7,097 nt of DNA, taken from positions 1 through 7,097 of the forward strand of contig JAUVYZ010000100.1 of NCBI GenBank assembly GCA_030602845.1. Reading direction: 5' to 3'. Positions within the stretch are counted from its first letter, which is position 1. Each line of letters begins with the position of its first letter. The notes beneath the pieces were generated by a model that had not been told where the DNA came from, made no database searches, and worked only from the letters and a program-made list of their open reading frames with translations. The translations under genes and the position numbers were made by a program. The stretch comes from Phycisphaerae bacterium. Its GTDB lineage: Bacteria; Planctomycetota; Phycisphaerae; Sedimentisphaerales; Anaerobacaceae. Shown here in pieces: positions 5,141 through 7,097 of the stretch.

Positions 5141-6115
5141 TCATGCTATTTTCTCTCCACTGATCCTTTCTGTAATTACCACGGCGTACCTGCCGGCTGA
5201 TTTTGCAGGCCGACCGCGAAAAGCCATCTGGTCGTTGACCATCAAATCAACCGGCTCATCGATTGCTTTATCGAGCAACAATATGTCATCAACCTGGAGA
5301 CTCATCATCTCGTCAAAAGTAAGCACTGTAGAAGCCAGTTGAGCAGTAGCAGAAACCGGCATTTGCTGCAAATGGTTAAGGATTGCTTTTGAAATATCCT
5401 CGGCTGAGAATTTATCGGTAACTTGTGCGGCTCTTCCTACAACGGGTTCCAGATCGTTACAGAGTATCAAAAGGTAAGCTTCGGTATCCTCTGAGTCGCT
5501 TTTCTTGACGCTGAAAGTAATCTTGCAGAGTTCTTCTGTGCCTTTCAGTTCGAGAGGTAACAATCTTCTGACAATGTTTTTGGCCGGCTGGAAATCACAG
5601 TTGCTATGAGAGTCGGAAAGCGCCTCGACAATGGCAGAGCCGATGTCTAATAAAAGCGATTCTTCCAATTGTGATAAATCGCTTCTCGAATCTTCTTTGG
5701 ATTCAGTGTCCCCAAGCAATTGTGTTGCCCAGATAAATGCAGTTTTAAGAGGTATGCTGATGAGTCCACATGGATGTGTCTCGTCGGTGCCGAAAGCGAG
5801 GTAATAATCATTCTGTTTGTTCTCAAAGACCTGGTCAAGAAGTTCATTGGCAAAGTGCTGTGCGGTCGAGACAATTGTTACATTGAAATCGCCGTGACAT
5901 AAAGTGGCAAATTTCCGAGCAATCGTTTTGGCTGTTTTTTTTGTGAAATCGTCAAGCATGTGGAGTTGGCTGTGAGTAAAACAGTGAGGCTGGTGCCAGT
6001 TGTATTCGGCGGCCTCTATTTGTGTAGTATCCTCCATTATTGGCCCGGAACCGAGAGCCGCAAGGATCTGTTGGATCTTTTTTCTGCTCAAGTTGTTATT
6101 ACGTGCGTTACTCAT
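5141..6115 (-). CDS. fliM: Flagellar motor switch protein FliM (divergent)
   Basis: A 324-residue C-ring protein that links FliG to FliN and receives phospho-CheY. The N-terminus has LSRKKIQQILAAL (9-21), aligning with the CheY-binding LSQxEIDxLL motif, though its acidic residues are replaced by Lys and Gln. The CheC-like middle domain spans about 35-225 (FTHSQLHMLDDFTKKTAKTI at 46-65; ISIPLKTAFIWATQLLGD at 119-136; LEESLLLDIGSAIVEALSD at 150-168; ILCNDLEPVVGR at 217-228). The usual GGxG motif for FliG binding is degraded to GDTE at 135-138. A SpoA domain covers about 252-318 (DDILLLDKAIDEPVDLMV, 276-293). The family normally has about 330 residues, so length is normal. The start overlaps the fliL stop as ATGA, indicating coupled translation; an AAGGA lies 12 nt upstream at 6128-6132. 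Assignment rests on gene order and domain layout. Confidence 0.91.
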   Translation of the reverse strand: MSNARNNNLSRKKIQQILAALGSGPIMEDTTQIEAAEYNWHQPHCFTHSQLHMLDDFTKKTAKTIARKFATLCHGDFNVTIVSTAQHFANELLDQVFENKQNDYYLAFGTDETHPCGLISIPLKTAFIWATQLLGDTESKEDSRSDLSQLEESLLLDIGSAIVEALSDSHSNCDFQPAKNIVRRLLPLELKGTEELCKITFSVKKSDSEDTEAYLLILCNDLEPVVGRAAQVTDKFSAEDISKAILNHLQQMPVSATAQLASTVLTFDEMMSLQVDDILLLDKAIDEPVDLMVNDQMAFRGRPAKSAGRYAVVITERISGEKIA

Positions 6116-6717
6116 TGTATGGCGAATTCCTTAAAAAGAATGTGCTTGATTTGAGGCCTGGCATCGGGGAAAAGCCTTTCGTTGAAAGCATCGAGTATTT
6201 GCGATTGAATACGCCTGAGGTTCCTATCACCTCTGATATCTTCGAGGGTCAGGCTCGCAAGATAAATAGTAAGCCAATTTGTCAGAACGGGTTTTTTCTC
6301 CTCAAGAAAAGCGATGCCTTTCTCCTGGTCCACCTCGGCGCTGATTTCCAGCGTTATCGCCGCTCGAACATAGCGTGTTATGCCAGGTACATCAAGATTT
6401 GCCACAACGGGCTCTAACTCATAATACCAGGTCTTTTGAGAGCCCACCGCCATTAAATCGGGGGCGTCCACTTTCAGGTTCTCTGCCTGGGTTGGTTTGG
6501 TCTGTTGAGAAGGTTCGGGTGTTTGGGGCGCGCTGGAACCGGCAAATAATCGACCGAGTCCAAGGCCGGCACCGGCGCAAAGAACTGCTACAACAGCCAT
6601 TATTATCCACGGCAGGAACTCCGACAGTCTTGCCGGACTTGAGGGCTTTTCATCGGTTGATTCAGCCTTTGTATCTTCCTGCTTTTCCTTGTTTTTCGTA
6701 TCATCTGCATCTGCCAT
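6112..6717 (-). CDS. fliL: Flagellar basal body-associated protein FliL
   Basis: A 201-residue inner-membrane protein. FliL proteins ring the stator units and support torque or stator stability. Residues 1-33 are a charged cytoplasmic tail (DDTKNKEKQEDTKAES), longer than in enterics. A single transmembrane helix lies at about 35-57 (FLPWIIMAVVAVLCAGAG). A Pro/Gln/Thr linker (61-82) precedes the periplasmic domain at about 95-201: LEPVVANLDVPGITRYVRAA (101-120) matches the family pattern L-x-P-x-x-x-N-L followed by RY-R; then LEISAEVD and a paired-helix section ending FKEFAIQ, similar to the usual EFVIQ terminus. The ATG is directly preceded by a heptamer repeat, without a classic Shine-Dalgarno. 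It is 53 bp downstream of the regulator and overlaps fliM by 4 nt (ATGA). Confidence 0.92.
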   Translation of the reverse strand: MADADDTKNKEKQEDTKAESTDEKPSSPARLSEFLPWIIMAVVAVLCAGAGLGLGRLFAGSSAPQTPEPSQQTKPTQAENLKVDAPDLMAVGSQKTWYYELEPVVANLDVPGITRYVRAAITLEISAEVDQEKGIAFLEEKKPVLTNWLTIYLASLTLEDIRGDRNLRRIQSQILDAFNERLFPDARPQIKHILFKEFAIQ

Positions 6718-6738
6718 TTTTGTCTTTTGCCTTTTGCC
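6718..6738 (-). repeat. Three tandem 7-bp units immediately upstream of fliL
   Basis: Plus-strand units TTTTGTC (6718-6724), TTTTGCC (6725-6731) and TTTTGCC (6732-6738) abut the fliL ATG. On the coding strand this reads as GGCAAAA units occupying the place of the ribosome binding site, so repeat-number changes would alter the fliL translation-initiation region. Confidence 0.8.
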
Positions 6739-6770
6739 TTAATTATTTATTTGGTATAAAACAATAGTTG

Positions 6771-7097
6771 TCAGGCTGACTGCAAGCACCCTTCCTGACG
6801 ATATCGGCGTATCTTATCTCGCAACGTTCGGTCACTGATGCCTAATACCTTTGCAGCTTTCGTCTGATTACCCGCTGTCTGTCGTAAAGTATCAAGAATC
6901 GCCCGTTGTTCTATCTGCACAAGCGGTACTCCCCCCAGTTCGGAAATCGACGATTGACAGTTGCCACTTGACAATTTATTTTCCTGCGGGAGTGGTTGTA
7001 GTTCGTCAGAGAGCCACGAGACGTCAGCTAACGAGAGGCTTTCGCCAATTCCTAAAATCAGGGATGTCCGCACAACGTTTCGTAATTGCCGGATGTT
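6771..7097 (-). CDS. C-terminal end of a sigma-54-dependent transcriptional activator (5' end outside window)
   Basis: The last 108 residues of an NtrC/FlbD/FleQ-like enhancer-binding protein, which would hydrolyse ATP to open sigma-54 promoters. The frame is open from the window edge: residues 1-8 read NIRQLRNV, which matches the conserved (G)NVRELxN motif at the end of the AAA+ domain, so a GTG within the frame at 7073 is not the start. A variable linker (about 33-56) follows, then a Fis-type domain (about 58-103): VQIEQRAILDTLRQTAGN (60-77) and the helix-turn-helix QTKAAKVLGISDRTLRDKI (78-96). Receiver and AAA+ domains, including GAFTGA, are outside the window, so whether it is a two-component response regulator cannot be told. 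Immediately upstream of fliL, it is probably a flagellar hierarchy regulator. The linker DNA contains a 7-bp-period repeat. Confidence 0.92.
   Translation of the reverse strand, partial: NIRQLRNVVRTSLILGIGESLSLADVSWLSDELQPLPQENKLSSGNCQSSISELGGVPLVQIEQRAILDTLRQTAGNQTKAAKVLGISDRTLRDKIRRYRQEGCLQSA
6953..6973 (-). repeat. Three degenerate heptamers in frame within the regulator linker
   Basis: Plus-strand units ATTGACA (6953-6959), GTTGCCA (6960-6966) and CTTGACA (6967-6973) follow each other at 7-bp steps. The 21 bp equal seven codons, so the reading frame is intact. The block lies in the interdomain linker and encodes Ser/Asn/Gln/Cys-rich residues (LSSGNCQSS). Confidence 0.6.

Noticed and set aside
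6718..6770. Sigma-54 or sigma-28 promoter upstream of fliL
   Set aside because: I find neither a TGGCAC/TTGC pair at the right spacing nor a TAAA/GCCGATAA pair; the gap is A/T-rich and repeat-filled.
6771..7073. Regulator fragment as a complete 100-residue Fis-like protein starting at the GTG at 7073
   Set aside because: The frame continues to the window edge and encodes the NIRQLRN motif typical of the end of a sigma-54 activator AAA+ domain, so this is a 5'-truncated larger gene.

Overview
This is a bacterial flagellar operon segment, read entirely on the minus strand. From the high-coordinate end it carries the C-terminal part of a sigma-54-dependent activator, then fliL, fliM, fliN, flhA, a small two-helix membrane protein, a FliA-type sigma-28 factor, a 75-residue charged protein, a 130-residue protein with a CSCG motif, a coiled-coil lipoprotein, and the first 15 codons of another exported protein cut off by the window start. 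There is no RNA gene, CRISPR array, insertion sequence or convincing terminator.

Organism: a motile bacterium of moderate GC with a lipoprotein and a flagellar type III export gate. The divergent FliM/FlhA, the unusual small genes around sigma-28 and the heptamer-repeat gaps suggest a member of Planctomycetota (Phycisphaerae-like). This is an impression without any database search, so the phylum is only a working guess.

Layout: 7097-6771 is the regulator end (AAA+ tail plus Fis-type helix-turn-helix). 6717-4666 holds the basal body and C-ring genes: FliL (stator-associated), FliM and FliN (switch). 4623-2455 is FlhA, the export gate. 2371-1 is a tightly overlapping block of small genes around sigma-28, in which each gene overlaps the next or lies close behind it (17, 11, 11 and 8 nt overlaps, one 48-bp gap). 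The usual genes between fliN and flhA (fliO, fliP, fliQ, fliR, flhB) and between flhA and fliA (flhF, flhG) are absent here.

Working together: the sigma-54 activator probably turns on early/middle flagellar genes. FliL/M/N and FlhA build the motor and export gate, and sigma-28 then drives late genes. The unrecognised small proteins co-translated with sigma-28 are the most likely place for undescribed flagellar or regulatory biology. Three of the five real intergenic gaps contain short tandem repeats of 7-bp period, and a diverged relative of one of them sits in frame inside the regulator.
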